The position numbers and the translations under genes were made by a program. The notes below the pieces were generated by a model. It had not been told where the DNA came from. It was given only the letters and a program-made list of their open reading frames with translations, and did not search any database. Below are positions 44,053 to 53,358 of a stretch of DNA of 63,165 nucleotides, piece by piece. Numbering within the stretch: position 1 is the first letter of the stretch; each line of letters opens with the position of its first letter. The stretch comes from Pseudomonadota bacterium (GTDB lineage: Bacteria; Pseudomonadota; Gammaproteobacteria; Pseudomonadales; Pseudohongiellaceae). Location of the stretch: contig JAQCBT010000020.1 of assembly GCA_027621405.1 (NCBI GenBank), positions 1 through 63,165 on the forward strand, written 5' to 3'.

Positions 44053-45222
44053 ATGGAGAACGAAACTCTCAGCATCGCCCTAATTCTGGTCTCAATCGTA
44101 TCCAGTGTGGCGTTGTTCGTGAACTGGGCTGGCAATCGCCACATACCGGGGCTGTTGCCTATTGCCATCGGTTTTCTCATTACCAGCATTGGCTTTATCC
44201 TGCTTACCACCCAGGGCAATACGTCACTTTTAGTCTCAGTGGTCGTGGCCAACACGCTTATCCTTGGCGGCCGCCTGCCCGTGGTACTTGGACTCGCCGC
44301 GTTCTGGAATCAGGAGAGGTCGAAGATACCCCTGATATGTGGCGCCCTGCTGCTGGTCGCTGTCGCCGCCATTTCCTACGCCACACTGGTGAATGAAAAC
44401 ACCATGTGGCAGATCCGCGCCTATACAGCGATGATGGTGTTCTTCGCGCTATGCAATATCTACATCATCAGTAACGGCCTCAGGATTGAGCGCAAGCTCC
44501 GCCCGGTAATGACCATGAGCGCTAATTTCGGCGCCTTCCTTGCGTTGATGCTGTTCAGCTTTAATGCGGTTACCGAATTCATCCTGATGCTGGTACGCGC
44601 CAGTACCTATGTGGATTCAACCGACCAGGGCACATCGTTCATGTTGCTCGGTTCAATTTTCACCATGGTGGTATTCGCTTTTGCGATCATCATTATGACC
44701 ATGGAAGAGTTGTCGGTGGAACACAAGGAAAACTCGATCTACGATCCCATCACGACGATTCTCAATCATCGTACATTCCTCGAAGTAGGACAGCGCATCA
44801 TGGGGGTCGCGCTGCGCTATCAGAAGCCAGTCTCACTGCTTACCATCGAAGTGGAAAACATGGACGATATCGTGCGCCAACATGGATACAAGGTAGGAAA
44901 CGAGATGCTGCGTCATTTCTCACTGATGGCATCTGACAGGCGCCGCAACGAAGACGTGCTTGCCCGTTCCAGTTTCAAGGAATTTCGCATGCTTCTGCCG
45001 GGTGTCGATGAGGAAGGATCCAAGGTAGTCATCTCCAAGATCCTTACCGCTCTGCAGGGCGAGGACTATGTCTACCGTGGCAACAAGCTGGAAGTGATCG
45101 TGAACATCGCCTGCGTTACCCGCCGTGAGGAAGACCTCAACCTGCAACAGATGCTGCAGGAAGGCGAGGTTGAGTTGTTCCGGGTCAAGCAGAAGAAAGA
45201 GAACGAGCAAGAGGCTGTATAG
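44053..45222 (+). CDS. membrane protein with degenerate GGDEF domain
   Basis: A 389-residue protein. Residues 1-220 carry about seven membrane segments. After a linker (MEELSVEHKENSIYDPITTILNHRTFLEVG) comes a GGDEF-type domain (SLLTIEVENMDDIVRQHGYKVGNEML, then LARSSFKEFRMLLPG). The catalytic GG[DE]EF is replaced by SSFKEF and the signature Asp of DxDxFK by Glu, so diguanylate cyclase activity is unlikely; binding of GTP or c-di-GMP, or only a structural role, is possible. It is co-directional between the racemase and enoyl-CoA hydratase genes. Confidence 0.85.
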   Translation: MENETLSIALILVSIVSSVALFVNWAGNRHIPGLLPIAIGFLITSIGFILLTTQGNTSLLVSVVVANTLILGGRLPVVLGLAAFWNQERSKIPLICGALLLVAVAAISYATLVNENTMWQIRAYTAMMVFFALCNIYIISNGLRIERKLRPVMTMSANFGAFLALMLFSFNAVTEFILMLVRASTYVDSTDQGTSFMLLGSIFTMVVFAFAIIIMTMEELSVEHKENSIYDPITTILNHRTFLEVGQRIMGVALRYQKPVSLLTIEVENMDDIVRQHGYKVGNEMLRHFSLMASDRRRNEDVLARSSFKEFRMLLPGVDEEGSKVVISKILTALQGEDYVYRGNKLEVIVNIACVTRREEDLNLQQMLQEGEVELFRVKQKKENEQEAV

Positions 45223-45340
45223 CACTCGCTTTCCTTACCCCCAGCAGACTCACTCAGTATTTACCCTGCCCATTACGGGCGAAGGGCTTTCCGAAAACCA
45301 AAACCCAAGAGCACGGCTACACGATTTCGAGGAGACAATA

Positions 45341-46213
45341 GTGTCTTTTAAAACCATCCGTTACGAAGTCTCCGAGCAGATTCTCACCATCACCCTGAAT
45401 CGCCCGGATCAACTCAATTCCTTTACCGTGGAGATGGCAGCGGAACTAATAGCGGCGTTTAACCGGGCCAGCGATGACGACGAAGTGAGCGCGATAGTGG
45501 TAACAGGAGCTGGGAAGGCATTCTGTGCCGGCATGGATCTCTCTTCCACAGGCAATGTATTTGGCCTCGACGAGACTCAGCACCCAGGCTTGCAGGACAT
45601 GCGGGAACGCTTGCACGACCCGGCAATCGAAGCAGGTGTTCGCGATACCGGCGGCCAATTGACCCTGGCCATCTTCGATTGCAAGAAGCCGGTGATCGCT
45701 GCCATCAATGGCGCGGCGGTAGGTATCGGTGCCACCATGACCTGCGCCATGGATATTCGCCTCGTCTCTGAAACGGCCCGGGTCGGCTTCGTGTTCAACA
45801 AGATCGGCATTACCCCTGAAGCCTGTTCCTCCTGGTTCCTGCCACGCATCGTGAACATGGGAACGGCCCTGGAGTGGATCTACAGTGGCGACCTGATTGC
45901 GGCAGATGAACTCAAGGAACGTGGATTCGCCAATCACATCACGTCAGCAGAGGAGCTGTTGGATAAAGCCTACAACATTGCCCGCCGCATCACCCAGCAC
46001 AGCCAGGTCGCCATCGCACTCTCGCGGCAGATGATGTATCGCAACGCGACCCAGCCTCACCCCCTGGTTGCACACGAAGTGGATTCGCTGGCCATTTTTT
46101 ATGCAAGCCAGGCCAGCGGCAAGGAAGGAGTGGCTGCATTCCTGGAAAAACGTAGTCCCAATTTTACCGATCGCGCCTCTTCGGACATGCCTGATTTTTA
46201 TCCATGGTGGTGA
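45341..46213 (+). CDS. enoyl-CoA hydratase/isomerase family protein (crotonase)
   Basis: The GTG at 45341 has an excellent GAGGAGA site and gives VSFKTIRYEVSEQILTITLNRP, the crotonase N-terminus, 290 residues; the open frame runs further upstream through the end of the GGDEF gene but is not homologous there. GAGKAFCAGMDL and INGAAVGIGATMTCAMDIRL form the oxyanion hole. The residue pattern NKIGITPEACSSWFLPRIVN has one Glu, typical of hydratases of the PaaG/acyl-CoA type. It is the probable beta-oxidation partner of the acyl-CoA genes nearby. Confidence 0.92.
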   Translation: MSFKTIRYEVSEQILTITLNRPDQLNSFTVEMAAELIAAFNRASDDDEVSAIVVTGAGKAFCAGMDLSSTGNVFGLDETQHPGLQDMRERLHDPAIEAGVRDTGGQLTLAIFDCKKPVIAAINGAAVGIGATMTCAMDIRLVSETARVGFVFNKIGITPEACSSWFLPRIVNMGTALEWIYSGDLIAADELKERGFANHITSAEELLDKAYNIARRITQHSQVAIALSRQMMYRNATQPHPLVAHEVDSLAIFYASQASGKEGVAAFLEKRSPNFTDRASSDMPDFYPWW

Positions 46214-46335
46214 TTGGGCTGTCGTAAGCCGTTGTTTTTACGTGTCAAAGCCAATTTATGGCAATTTATTCCGGCAGGCTGAATTTAGCCCCAGAGTCCG
46301 TATAATAGATCTTGAGACTACGGAGACTACTCGCA

Positions 46336-46689
46336 ATGATCGTGGTTCAAACCACATTCCAGTTGCTTCCCGATTCCCGGGACAAAGTACTGAAGCTGAT
46401 GAAGAACATGGTGCGCCTGTGTCGCCAGGAACATGGCTGCCTGAGTTATGAGTATTTCCAGGGCATCAGCGATCCGAACCAGATCGTGTTATTACAGGAA
46501 TGGGAAGACGCGGATTGCCTGCAAGGGCACTACCAGACTGATCACATGGAAGATTTTCTATCCCGGCTGGGTGAGTATCTGGAGACCCCTGTGGCCACCC
46601 GCAGCTACATCTCTGAAGACGATAACGCCGTGACTGCGTTTACCAATGAAGAATCCGAAGCCCCCGCTTCAGGACAGACCATTCACTAG
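46336..46689 (+). CDS. antibiotic biosynthesis monooxygenase (ABM) domain protein
   Basis: The ATG at 46336 (MIVVQTTFQLLPDSRDKVLKLMKNMV) starts a 117-residue ABM/dimeric alpha-beta-barrel protein; the frame is open eight codons upstream. CRQEHGCLSYEYFQGISDPNQIVLLQEWEDADCLQGHYQTDHM is the family pattern. Members include quinol monooxygenases such as YgiN and many of unknown role. The last 25 residues are polar and outside the domain. It is probably co-transcribed with the enoyl-CoA hydratase gene 120 bp upstream. Confidence 0.85.
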   Translation: MIVVQTTFQLLPDSRDKVLKLMKNMVRLCRQEHGCLSYEYFQGISDPNQIVLLQEWEDADCLQGHYQTDHMEDFLSRLGEYLETPVATRSYISEDDNAVTAFTNEESEAPASGQTIH

Positions 46690-46707
46690 CCGATTCTTGC
46701 AGGCTGC

Positions 46708-47175
46708 TTACTGACTGGCTTCCCAGGCCTTGATCTCGTCTGTAAATTTTCGCGACAGCGCATTGGGTATGGGAAAAGTCAGGTGGTATTGAGAGATCTT
46801 CCAGCCATTTGAAGTTCGAATGAGTACCCCGGTACCACGGCTGGTGCCGTAGCTCGCGCTGTCGAGGATCTCATCGAACCAGGCGGTATTGCCATCGGGT
46901 GTGAAGTTCACGTGGCGCTCTCGCGGCGTATATAACCAGCCGCTTCTGCCCGCCGCATATTCGCGAAACACTTCCCTGGGCCAGCGCTCGCCGACATCGG
47001 TACCCAGAAACACGCCGTCATCACTCATCAGATCGAAATAGACCTCCCAGTCTCCATCCGCTGCCGCCGCGTGATATTGATTCAATACGAGGTCGACGGC
47101 AGACAGGTCATCATCCTGGGCAGCAATGAATACACTGAAGCTTGCCAACAGCAGGCCCCAAATAATTCTGGTCAT
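46708..47175 (-). CDS. exported SnoaL/DUF4440-like protein
   Basis: The ATG at 47175 has AAGGAA and gives a 155-residue protein with a signal peptide (TRIIWGLLLASFSVFIAAQ). The mature part (VDLVLNQYHAAAADGDWEVYFDLMSDDGVFLGTDVGERW..., then ISQYHLTFPIPN) is an NTF2/SnoaL-like cone fold, commonly annotated as nuclear transport factor 2 family. Role unknown; it could bind a small hydrophobic ligand in the periplasm. It lies 32 bp downstream of the symporter gene. The long open frame upstream of the chosen start has no signal peptide and is a shadow of the symporter. Confidence 0.82.
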   Translation of the reverse strand: MTRIIWGLLLASFSVFIAAQDDDLSAVDLVLNQYHAAAADGDWEVYFDLMSDDGVFLGTDVGERWPREVFREYAAGRSGWLYTPRERHVNFTPDGNTAWFDEILDSASYGTSRGTGVLIRTSNGWKISQYHLTFPIPNALSRKFTDEIKAWEASQ

Positions 47176-47207
47176 GATCAATTCCTTATTTTGATTTATC
47201 CGTTTCA

Positions 47208-48632
47208 TCAACTTCTTGCCGCCGCCCGTGAGGCAGCATTGTCCTGCACCTCGTGTGCAAACTCTCCTGCATCGAGGCGTCGAAAGTAGTCTCGCGCCAT
47301 CACCCGCACCCTGGGTGCCAACATAAAGGTCGAAATCATTGTTGGAATGGCCATGGTGGCATAGGCGCCATCGAACAGGCTGATAACCGCATCCAGCGAG
47401 GCCACCGCACCCACGGTGACGAGTGCCATGTATCCCCACAAATAATACTTCTCGGCAGCGGTGCCGAAAAGGAATCCCATGCACTTGCTGCCGTAGTATG
47501 AATAGGTCAATACCGTGGTAGTGCCCAACACAACCACCATTGCCAGCACCAGATAGGACCCAAAGCCCGGGAATGCCTGTTCATAGGCCAGGGATGTCAA
47601 TGTGACACCCACTGCATCGCCTTCCCAGACCCCCGTGACCAGGATGGCCAGGGCCGTGCAGGTACAGACTATCAGGGTGTCGATGATGGGACCGAGCATG
47701 GCAACCAGCCCTTCGCGCGCAGGTTCATTGGTCTTGGCGGCACCATGAGCCAGGGACTCGGTGCCGAGGCCGGCCTCATTGGAGAACACTCCGCGCTGCA
47801 CCCCGATCAGGATCACACCGCCAAGGGTTCCCCCGGCGGCGGCAGCCCCGGTAAAGGCATCCTCGAATATCAAACGGAACATCGCCGGAATCTCGGTGGC
47901 GTTGATAAACAAGAGATAGGCAGTAATAAGGAAATAGAACACCACCATGCCGGGGACCAGCTTGCTGGCAACGGCTGACACGCGCTTCACTTTGCCCACG
48001 GCGATAGAGAACAGAACCACGGAGAGGAAGAGGCCCATGACCAGATCAAAACTGAAATGATCATCTGCCGTTGCAAAACCTGCTGGCACAGCGAGCACAT
48101 CCCGCAGTATCTGTACCAACTGGTTTATCTGGAACACCGGCAGAGTTCCAAACATGCCTGCTATGGCGAACATCCAGGCCAGGGGTAACCATTTACGCCC
48201 CAGGCCTTCACGAATCACGTACATAGGGCCACCCTGCAACTTGCCACTATCATCCTTGCCGCGATACATGATGGCGAGAGAAGCTGTGTAAAACTTGGTC
48301 GACGAGCCAACCAGTGCGGTCACCCACATCCAGAACACGGCACCGGGACCACCCACGGTGATGGCGACTGCCACGCCGGAGATGTTGCCCACACCGATGG
48401 TGCCGGCAAGTGCCGTCGCCAGCGCACGGAAGTGGCTGATGTCACCGGCCACACTGTCATCACGGGAATTGTATTTGCCACGCAGTAAATCGAGGCTATG
48501 CCCGACATAACGAAAGTGTTGCAGCCGGGAGTGCACCATGAAGAACAGGCCACCTCCGACCAGCAGGACAACCAGTTGCGGTCCCCACATGAAATTCGCA
48601 AAGCTTGCCAGTGCTTCCTCTATCTCGGTCAT
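47208..48632 (-). CDS. sodium:alanine/glycine symporter (AGCS family)
   Basis: Imports alanine or glycine with sodium. The start at 48632 (MTEIEEALASFANFMWGPQLVVLLVGGGLFF) matches the family; the frame continues 57 codons upstream without homology. The 474-residue protein has about ten membrane segments and the AGCS signatures LAGTIGVGNISGVAVAITVGGPGAVFWMWVTALVG, GGPMYVI, GVQRGVFSNEAGLG (sodium and substrate site), and TYSYYGSKC. Usually a stand-alone gene. The hairpin upstream is the terminator of the gene at 48709. Confidence 0.93.
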   Translation of the reverse strand: MTEIEEALASFANFMWGPQLVVLLVGGGLFFMVHSRLQHFRYVGHSLDLLRGKYNSRDDSVAGDISHFRALATALAGTIGVGNISGVAVAITVGGPGAVFWMWVTALVGSSTKFYTASLAIMYRGKDDSGKLQGGPMYVIREGLGRKWLPLAWMFAIAGMFGTLPVFQINQLVQILRDVLAVPAGFATADDHFSFDLVMGLFLSVVLFSIAVGKVKRVSAVASKLVPGMVVFYFLITAYLLFINATEIPAMFRLIFEDAFTGAAAAGGTLGGVILIGVQRGVFSNEAGLGTESLAHGAAKTNEPAREGLVAMLGPIIDTLIVCTCTALAILVTGVWEGDAVGVTLTSLAYEQAFPGFGSYLVLAMVVVLGTTTVLTYSYYGSKCMGFLFGTAAEKYYLWGYMALVTVGAVASLDAVISLFDGAYATMAIPTMISTFMLAPRVRVMARDYFRRLDAGEFAHEVQDNAASRAAARS

Positions 48633-48670
48633 AGCGTCCTGATTGTTTGTTGCTGAAAAGGCTAAAGTGA

Positions 48671-48700
48671 AAAGAAAGAAGGCTGCCGGGGCAGCCTTCT
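48671..48700 (-). terminator. intrinsic terminator of the 48709-49698 gene
   Basis: AGAAGGCTGCC (48677-48687) pairs exactly with GGCAGCCTTCT (48690-48700). On the minus strand a T-rich tract (TTCTTTTC) follows the hairpin. Confidence 0.8.
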
Positions 48701-48708
48701 TGCAGGGA

Positions 48709-49698
48709 TCATTGTTCCGGAGTTGAGGGGTCCACCTCTGCTGTCCTTGCTCCCGCGAGAATCGCACGCATCGAGTAGTTGCCTTCATGGCAGGCGTACT
48801 CATACAGCTCTGCGCCGGTGTACATGGGCATCTCCCCGGTCCAGGGCTGGGTATAGAGTTCAGGGTCTTCGACGGTGAATGAATAGTGCAGCTTGTCGTC
48901 GGCTACCCGGGTGAAGCGCTCGGTGAGGGTGATGTTCTCGGATATCAGGCGTTCCTTGGCGACCTGCCAGGGGTGGAAGTCCCTGGTCACCACAACCAGT
49001 GTATCACCATCATAGTACCCGACCGAGCGTCCCAGCCATTGCGCATAGGGCAATTCCTGAAAATCCTGGTCGATGGGGACGATGCGTGCATCGTGAGCCA
49101 TCTCTGCAAGTAACACCACGTGAGTTGGCGACTGCACGATCCTCACATTGTTATTGTACAGACTGCTCATAAAGGGCGCGGTGGAGGAAAAGCTCACCAG
49201 GCAGCGGTCGGACAGGGTGCGTCCTTCTGGCCCGTCACTCTCCCCCACTCCCATTGGCAGGCTGCCACGCTGGGCCCGGCGAATCGCCTCACCTTCTTCA
49301 GTCCAGGGAATCTTGCCGTCCACCGGGTCGACAATGAGGGAGGTGCGGTACATGCCATTCATGAATGCCAGGGTGTCACCCGGGGTTATCCAGAATCCGT
49401 TATAAGCACCCACGTTATCCGGGCCCGGCGCTTCTGCCCCTACTGCTTCCAAGGCGGCAATGTACTGCGGAGTCGACATCATCTTCTCCATCATTGTCGC
49501 CTCATCCACTTCCAGCGCACCCTCGTACACATCGGGTCGCTCCAGACCGGTTCTCGTCTGGTAAGTCCATACTGCCTGTAGATCGGGCACTCCAAATTCC
49601 GTGCGCGGCGGCGTATAACTTTCTGCGGCTACTGCCAGACCTGCCAGCAGCGAAAGCGCCGGTAAAGCAAGGATTGAACTACAGAATTGGCTTCTCAT
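48709..49698 (-). CDS. exported protein of unknown function, paralogue B
   Basis: A 329-residue protein with a signal peptide (ILALPALSLLAGLAVAAE). It parallels the protein at 36588-37613 throughout: YTPPRTEFGVPDLQAVW, LIVDPVDGKIPWTEEG, LSDRCLVSF, VVLLAEMAHDARIV, GYYDGDTLVVVTRDFHP, LTERFTRVADDKL, YTQPWTGEMPM and EYACHEGNYSMRAILAGAR. The role is unknown; a beta-rich periplasmic or outer-membrane-associated domain is inferred. It is followed by an intrinsic terminator and transcribed on its own. Confidence 0.8.
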   Translation of the reverse strand: MRSQFCSSILALPALSLLAGLAVAAESYTPPRTEFGVPDLQAVWTYQTRTGLERPDVYEGALEVDEATMMEKMMSTPQYIAALEAVGAEAPGPDNVGAYNGFWITPGDTLAFMNGMYRTSLIVDPVDGKIPWTEEGEAIRRAQRGSLPMGVGESDGPEGRTLSDRCLVSFSSTAPFMSSLYNNNVRIVQSPTHVVLLAEMAHDARIVPIDQDFQELPYAQWLGRSVGYYDGDTLVVVTRDFHPWQVAKERLISENITLTERFTRVADDKLHYSFTVEDPELYTQPWTGEMPMYTGAELYEYACHEGNYSMRAILAGARTAEVDPSTPEQ

Positions 49699-49792
49699 TG
49701 TTGTTTCCCCGACCCGTTTAAAACTTTAACTGCGATTCAGCTTAATGCACCTGCTTCCGGCATTGCAAGAATGGTCGGATAGAACTGCTTTA

Positions 49793-52159
49793 CTAGCGGA
49801 TATTCTCGCCGAATCGAAAATCAGCCGGCGGTTCCGTGCCGATGAGATGACGTACAAAATAATCCCAGCGCCGTTTCATGAAGTAGCGACTGTTGGCGAA
49901 GCCATGACGGGAATCCGGCAACAACACCAGGTCGAAGTCTTTCTCCGCCTCCACCAGTGCCTGCACCATAAGCAAGGTGTTGCTGGGGTGGACGTTGTCA
50001 TCCATCAGTCCATGGGCCAGCAACAACTTGCCCTGCAGGTTCTCAACCAGGAGTTGATTGGCTTGGTTGTCATAGTTTGTGCGAGGCGCCTCCGGGTCGT
50101 CGGGACTGGTCTCTGGATAAGTCTCCAGCAGGCCCTGCCATTTCTCTCCCCAGTCGTCTTCGTAGTTACGATTGTCGTGATTGCCCGCGCTGGAAACGGC
50201 GACCTTGTAAAAATCCGGATAACGCAGGATGCCCGCGGTTGAGGCGAACCCCCCACCTGAGTGACCCCAGATGCCGACCCGCTCGATATCCATCCACGGC
50301 CGGCTGGCCGCGAGTTGGCGGATGGCAGTTATCTGGTCGGGCAAGCCGTTGTCGCCCATGTTGCCGTAGTAGGCATCATGGAAAGACTTGGAACGTCCCG
50401 GCGTACCCATAGCATCCACTTCCACTACCACGAAGCCCAATTCGGCGACAGCCTGCTTATCACTGCGCGCCGGGGAAAAGGATCGACGCCCCACACTTCC
50501 GGTCTGCGGACCTGGATACAGGTAGTTGAGCACAGGATAGGATCTTGCAGGATCAAAGTTGCTTGGCTTGTAGAGCAGGCCATAGAGGTCGGTCTGCTGG
50601 TCCCGTGCCTTGACCACAAAAGGTTCCGGTACCACCCATCCCGTCGCAAGTAGCTGGCTGATATCGGTTTGCCCGAGCTCCTGCACTACATTGCCGTTGC
50701 GGTCCTTGACCAGGCTTACAGCGGGTTGGGTAGGCGTGGAATAAGTGTCGGTGAAATATTCGCCGCCTTCTGACCAACTAATCACATGGTGTGCAGGCTC
50801 CGGAGTTAACAGGGTGAGTCCAGTGCCATCCATGTTGACCCGGTAAAGGTAATGAAAATAGGGGTCACCCGCCTCGCGATTGGAGCCGGTGAAATAGATC
50901 TGTTCGTTGTCCAGGTCCACCTGCTGTACCTCCAGTATGGTCCAGCTACCGGAGGTAAGCTGTCGCTTCTCCTGACCCGAAGTGAGGTCATGCAGATACA
51001 GATGGCCCCAGTTGTCCTTCTCCGAGAACCAGAGGAATTCATTGCGCTCCACGAACAGTCGCCAGTTTTCAGTGGAGGCACCAGACTCGTAATAGGTGGC
51101 AACGGTCTCATTGTAGATGTCACGCACGTCCCCGGTGTCGGGGTTGGTCAGGCGTAGGGTCGCCGACTTGTGATCGCGTGAGGATGAGACAAAGGCCAGG
51201 AAGGCACTGTCTTCGCTCCACTCCACATCCAGAAAGCGACCATCGAAATCCGCGATGTGATCGGCAGTAGTTGAGCGATGGGGGTCAGGTGGCATTCTCA
51301 AGGGCACGATTCTCGGCTCCTCCTCAAGATGCACAACGATGCGCTCGATCATGAATATATGCTCATCACCGGGCAGCGGGTACTTCCAGGCATCCAGCTC
51401 CACGTGCCCGACCCGGGTATCATACAGATACATCTCTCCCACGATGCGACCATCATGACGGAAGGTGGCGATGCTGCGGGAATCCGGCGACCATAACAAC
51501 ACCGGTCCGTCATCCCGAATCCAGCCGGCATTATTGGTGGCGTAGCCATAGTCCTCCACGCCATCGAAGGTGAGCTGGGTCAGTTCATTGCTTACCGTGT
51601 CCCGGACCCACAGGTTGTAATCCTGGATAAACGCCGCCTTGCTGCCATCGGGAGAGAGAATCTCATTGTCAGGTGACTCGGCTTCCTGTTGCAGGTTCAT
51701 GGAGACAAGATTCAGTTGATAGTCTTCCCCATCGAAGCGAAAGCCGAGGATCTGTTGTTCCGGGTCCAGTTCGATTTGGGAGAGAGCCAGATCGGAGGCA
51801 GCTGCTTCTTCGCCAGTGACTGCAGTGAGTGCAGCCGCGAGCGCCTCGGCATCGAACAAGGGAGCGCTGGAAGCCGTCGAGGGATCTGCCAGTAAGTATT
51901 CCGAGCCAACCCCGGTCGAGCGGCGATAAACCAGCCGACCGTCGTCCTGCCAGTACTGGGCAAGGATATTGCCAGACACCAGGTCATTCACATTGGCCGA
52001 GAGGAAACTCTCGGCACGTCGATAGTCCTCCTCGGTGACCGCTACCATGTCAGACGCAGGCGCAGAAGAGACTGGCGTTTCCTGGCCACAGGCATTCAGC
52101 AATGCCGCGAACGACACGAGGCTGACCAAACGAAACAAAGAATCCTGAACGACGAGCAT
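49793..52159 (-). CDS. S9 family prolyl oligopeptidase (DPP IV-like), lipoprotein
   Basis: Serine peptidase of 788 residues starting at 52159 (MLVVQDSLFRLVSLVSF); the upstream in-frame start (52255) would bury the signal. AALLNACGQE gives a lipobox (LNAC), so it is anchored in the envelope. The first 500 residues form a DPP IV-type beta-propeller (ILSPDGSKAAFIQDYNLWVRD, LLWSPDSRSIATFRHD) and the C-terminal hydrolase contains WGHSGGGFAS (Ser), HGLMDDNVHPSN (Asp) and PDSRHGF (His). It probably clips dipeptides from proline-containing peptides. It is on the same strand as purC, about 150 bp downstream. Confidence 0.93.
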   Translation of the reverse strand: MLVVQDSLFRLVSLVSFAALLNACGQETPVSSAPASDMVAVTEEDYRRAESFLSANVNDLVSGNILAQYWQDDGRLVYRRSTGVGSEYLLADPSTASSAPLFDAEALAAALTAVTGEEAAASDLALSQIELDPEQQILGFRFDGEDYQLNLVSMNLQQEAESPDNEILSPDGSKAAFIQDYNLWVRDTVSNELTQLTFDGVEDYGYATNNAGWIRDDGPVLLWSPDSRSIATFRHDGRIVGEMYLYDTRVGHVELDAWKYPLPGDEHIFMIERIVVHLEEEPRIVPLRMPPDPHRSTTADHIADFDGRFLDVEWSEDSAFLAFVSSSRDHKSATLRLTNPDTGDVRDIYNETVATYYESGASTENWRLFVERNEFLWFSEKDNWGHLYLHDLTSGQEKRQLTSGSWTILEVQQVDLDNEQIYFTGSNREAGDPYFHYLYRVNMDGTGLTLLTPEPAHHVISWSEGGEYFTDTYSTPTQPAVSLVKDRNGNVVQELGQTDISQLLATGWVVPEPFVVKARDQQTDLYGLLYKPSNFDPARSYPVLNYLYPGPQTGSVGRRSFSPARSDKQAVAELGFVVVEVDAMGTPGRSKSFHDAYYGNMGDNGLPDQITAIRQLAASRPWMDIERVGIWGHSGGGFASTAGILRYPDFYKVAVSSAGNHDNRNYEDDWGEKWQGLLETYPETSPDDPEAPRTNYDNQANQLLVENLQGKLLLAHGLMDDNVHPSNTLLMVQALVEAEKDFDLVLLPDSRHGFANSRYFMKRRWDYFVRHLIGTEPPADFRFGENIR

Positions 52160-52305
52160 GGCTGACTCCTGATCACACAAAGACTTCGGCTGGGGAGGAG
52201 CGTAGCGCAACTGGCTACGAGGGTCGAGGAATGGCAGGAAGCGTACTGCGGGCACCGCCGCGATCTTGCTGGCCGCGCCATCCCGTAACAGGAAAAGGCA
52301 GGACT

Positions 52306-53358
52306 CTAGAGCAGGCTATCGAGAATCAGGTTGGTGGATTCCACGATGCGTTCGTCCCGCGGTCGCAAGTCGGGAGCAAATTCGACCCCGGTAAGATGCT
52401 GCAGCCCGATAATGTAGCGCACAGCAATCTCGTTCGCCTGCTCCTGGGTAAACTGCTGATCTTTCTCTGTCACCATGCCCCGCGCAAATTCCTTGGAGAA
52501 AGAAACCGGCTTGCCGTCGCGAGTGAGCAATTCGCCCTTGTCATCCAGTTTCCAGAAGCGGGAAGAATCCATGGTATAGAGCTCGTCGGCAGCAACGATA
52601 TGGCCGCGGCTGTTGATGCCGTGCTCGGTCTTGGTATCCACCAGCACCATGCCACGCTCATGCAGGTATTGGGAGACGATGCCAAAGGCCATGAGGGATG
52701 AATTACGAATCTGGTTGTACTGCTCCCGCGTGCAGACTCCATCATCGACCAGGGACTGGGCATCAGTGGTGTAGTCCACCTTGGCCTTGGTGCTCGGAGT
52801 ATCCAGCAGGTAGGGCAGCACACCATTGGGAATCAACTCGTCGACCTGCAACACATGTCCGGCAAAGTGCAGAACCTTCCGCCCCTCCTCCTTCGCCGCC
52901 AGCCAGTGCTGATAGAGCGATGTAGAAGTAGAGCTCTCGGCGTTGTACAGCCGCAGCACGTTTTCCAGCATGATCAACTCCAGGTTCTCGGCCGGTATCA
53001 CCGTGGAGCTGGGCAGCAAGCCCTCCACCTCAAACTGCGAAGAACCCAGCGCCCTACCCACCAGTTGCAGCATATGGTCATGGTTAATCGCCAGCACCTG
53101 GTCCTTGAAGGGGATCGCACCACGATTCACATCATGGGTAGAGATACGGTTATTGCGAAACATCAGGCGAACAGGCAGGCCATCTCTGGTCTTCAGCGAA
53201 TCGGAGAACACCGAATCGGAAACCTTGCCTTCCAGCACCGTAGCACCCTTGAGGCGGGGAATATCACCATGTTCGATGAGCTGTCTAACAGGCCTGCCAA
53301 TATTGACAGTGGTGCCGTGGGCCGAAACCAGATCGCGTATTTGCTGTTCGCTGAGCAT
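52306..53358 (-). CDS. purC: SAICAR synthase
   Basis: Phosphoribosylaminoimidazole-succinocarboxamide synthase, purine pathway step after PurE. The 350-residue form is the long version found in many marine gammaproteobacteria, against 237 in E. coli. Motifs: KVSDSVFS, RISTHDVNRGAIPFKDQVLA (family signature), VDTKTEHGINSRG (metal/ATP region), and DELYTMDSSRFW. The N-terminus MLSEQQIRDLVSAHG is a helical extension. It is not linked to purKE (about 32 kb away). Confidence 0.93.
   Translation of the reverse strand: MLSEQQIRDLVSAHGTTVNIGRPVRQLIEHGDIPRLKGATVLEGKVSDSVFSDSLKTRDGLPVRLMFRNNRISTHDVNRGAIPFKDQVLAINHDHMLQLVGRALGSSQFEVEGLLPSSTVIPAENLELIMLENVLRLYNAESSTSTSLYQHWLAAKEEGRKVLHFAGHVLQVDELIPNGVLPYLLDTPSTKAKVDYTTDAQSLVDDGVCTREQYNQIRNSSLMAFGIVSQYLHERGMVLVDTKTEHGINSRGHIVAADELYTMDSSRFWKLDDKGELLTRDGKPVSFSKEFARGMVTEKDQQFTQEQANEIAVRYIIGLQHLTGVEFAPDLRPRDERIVESTNLILDSLL

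Noticed and set aside
45125..45340. Upstream extension of the enoyl-CoA hydratase frame
   Set aside because: It overlaps the GGDEF gene end in another frame and is not crotonase-like; the GTG at 45341 has a strong ribosome site.
47176..47484. Upstream extension of the SnoaL-like frame
   Set aside because: It is antisense-like sequence within the symporter gene; the signal peptide begins at 47175.
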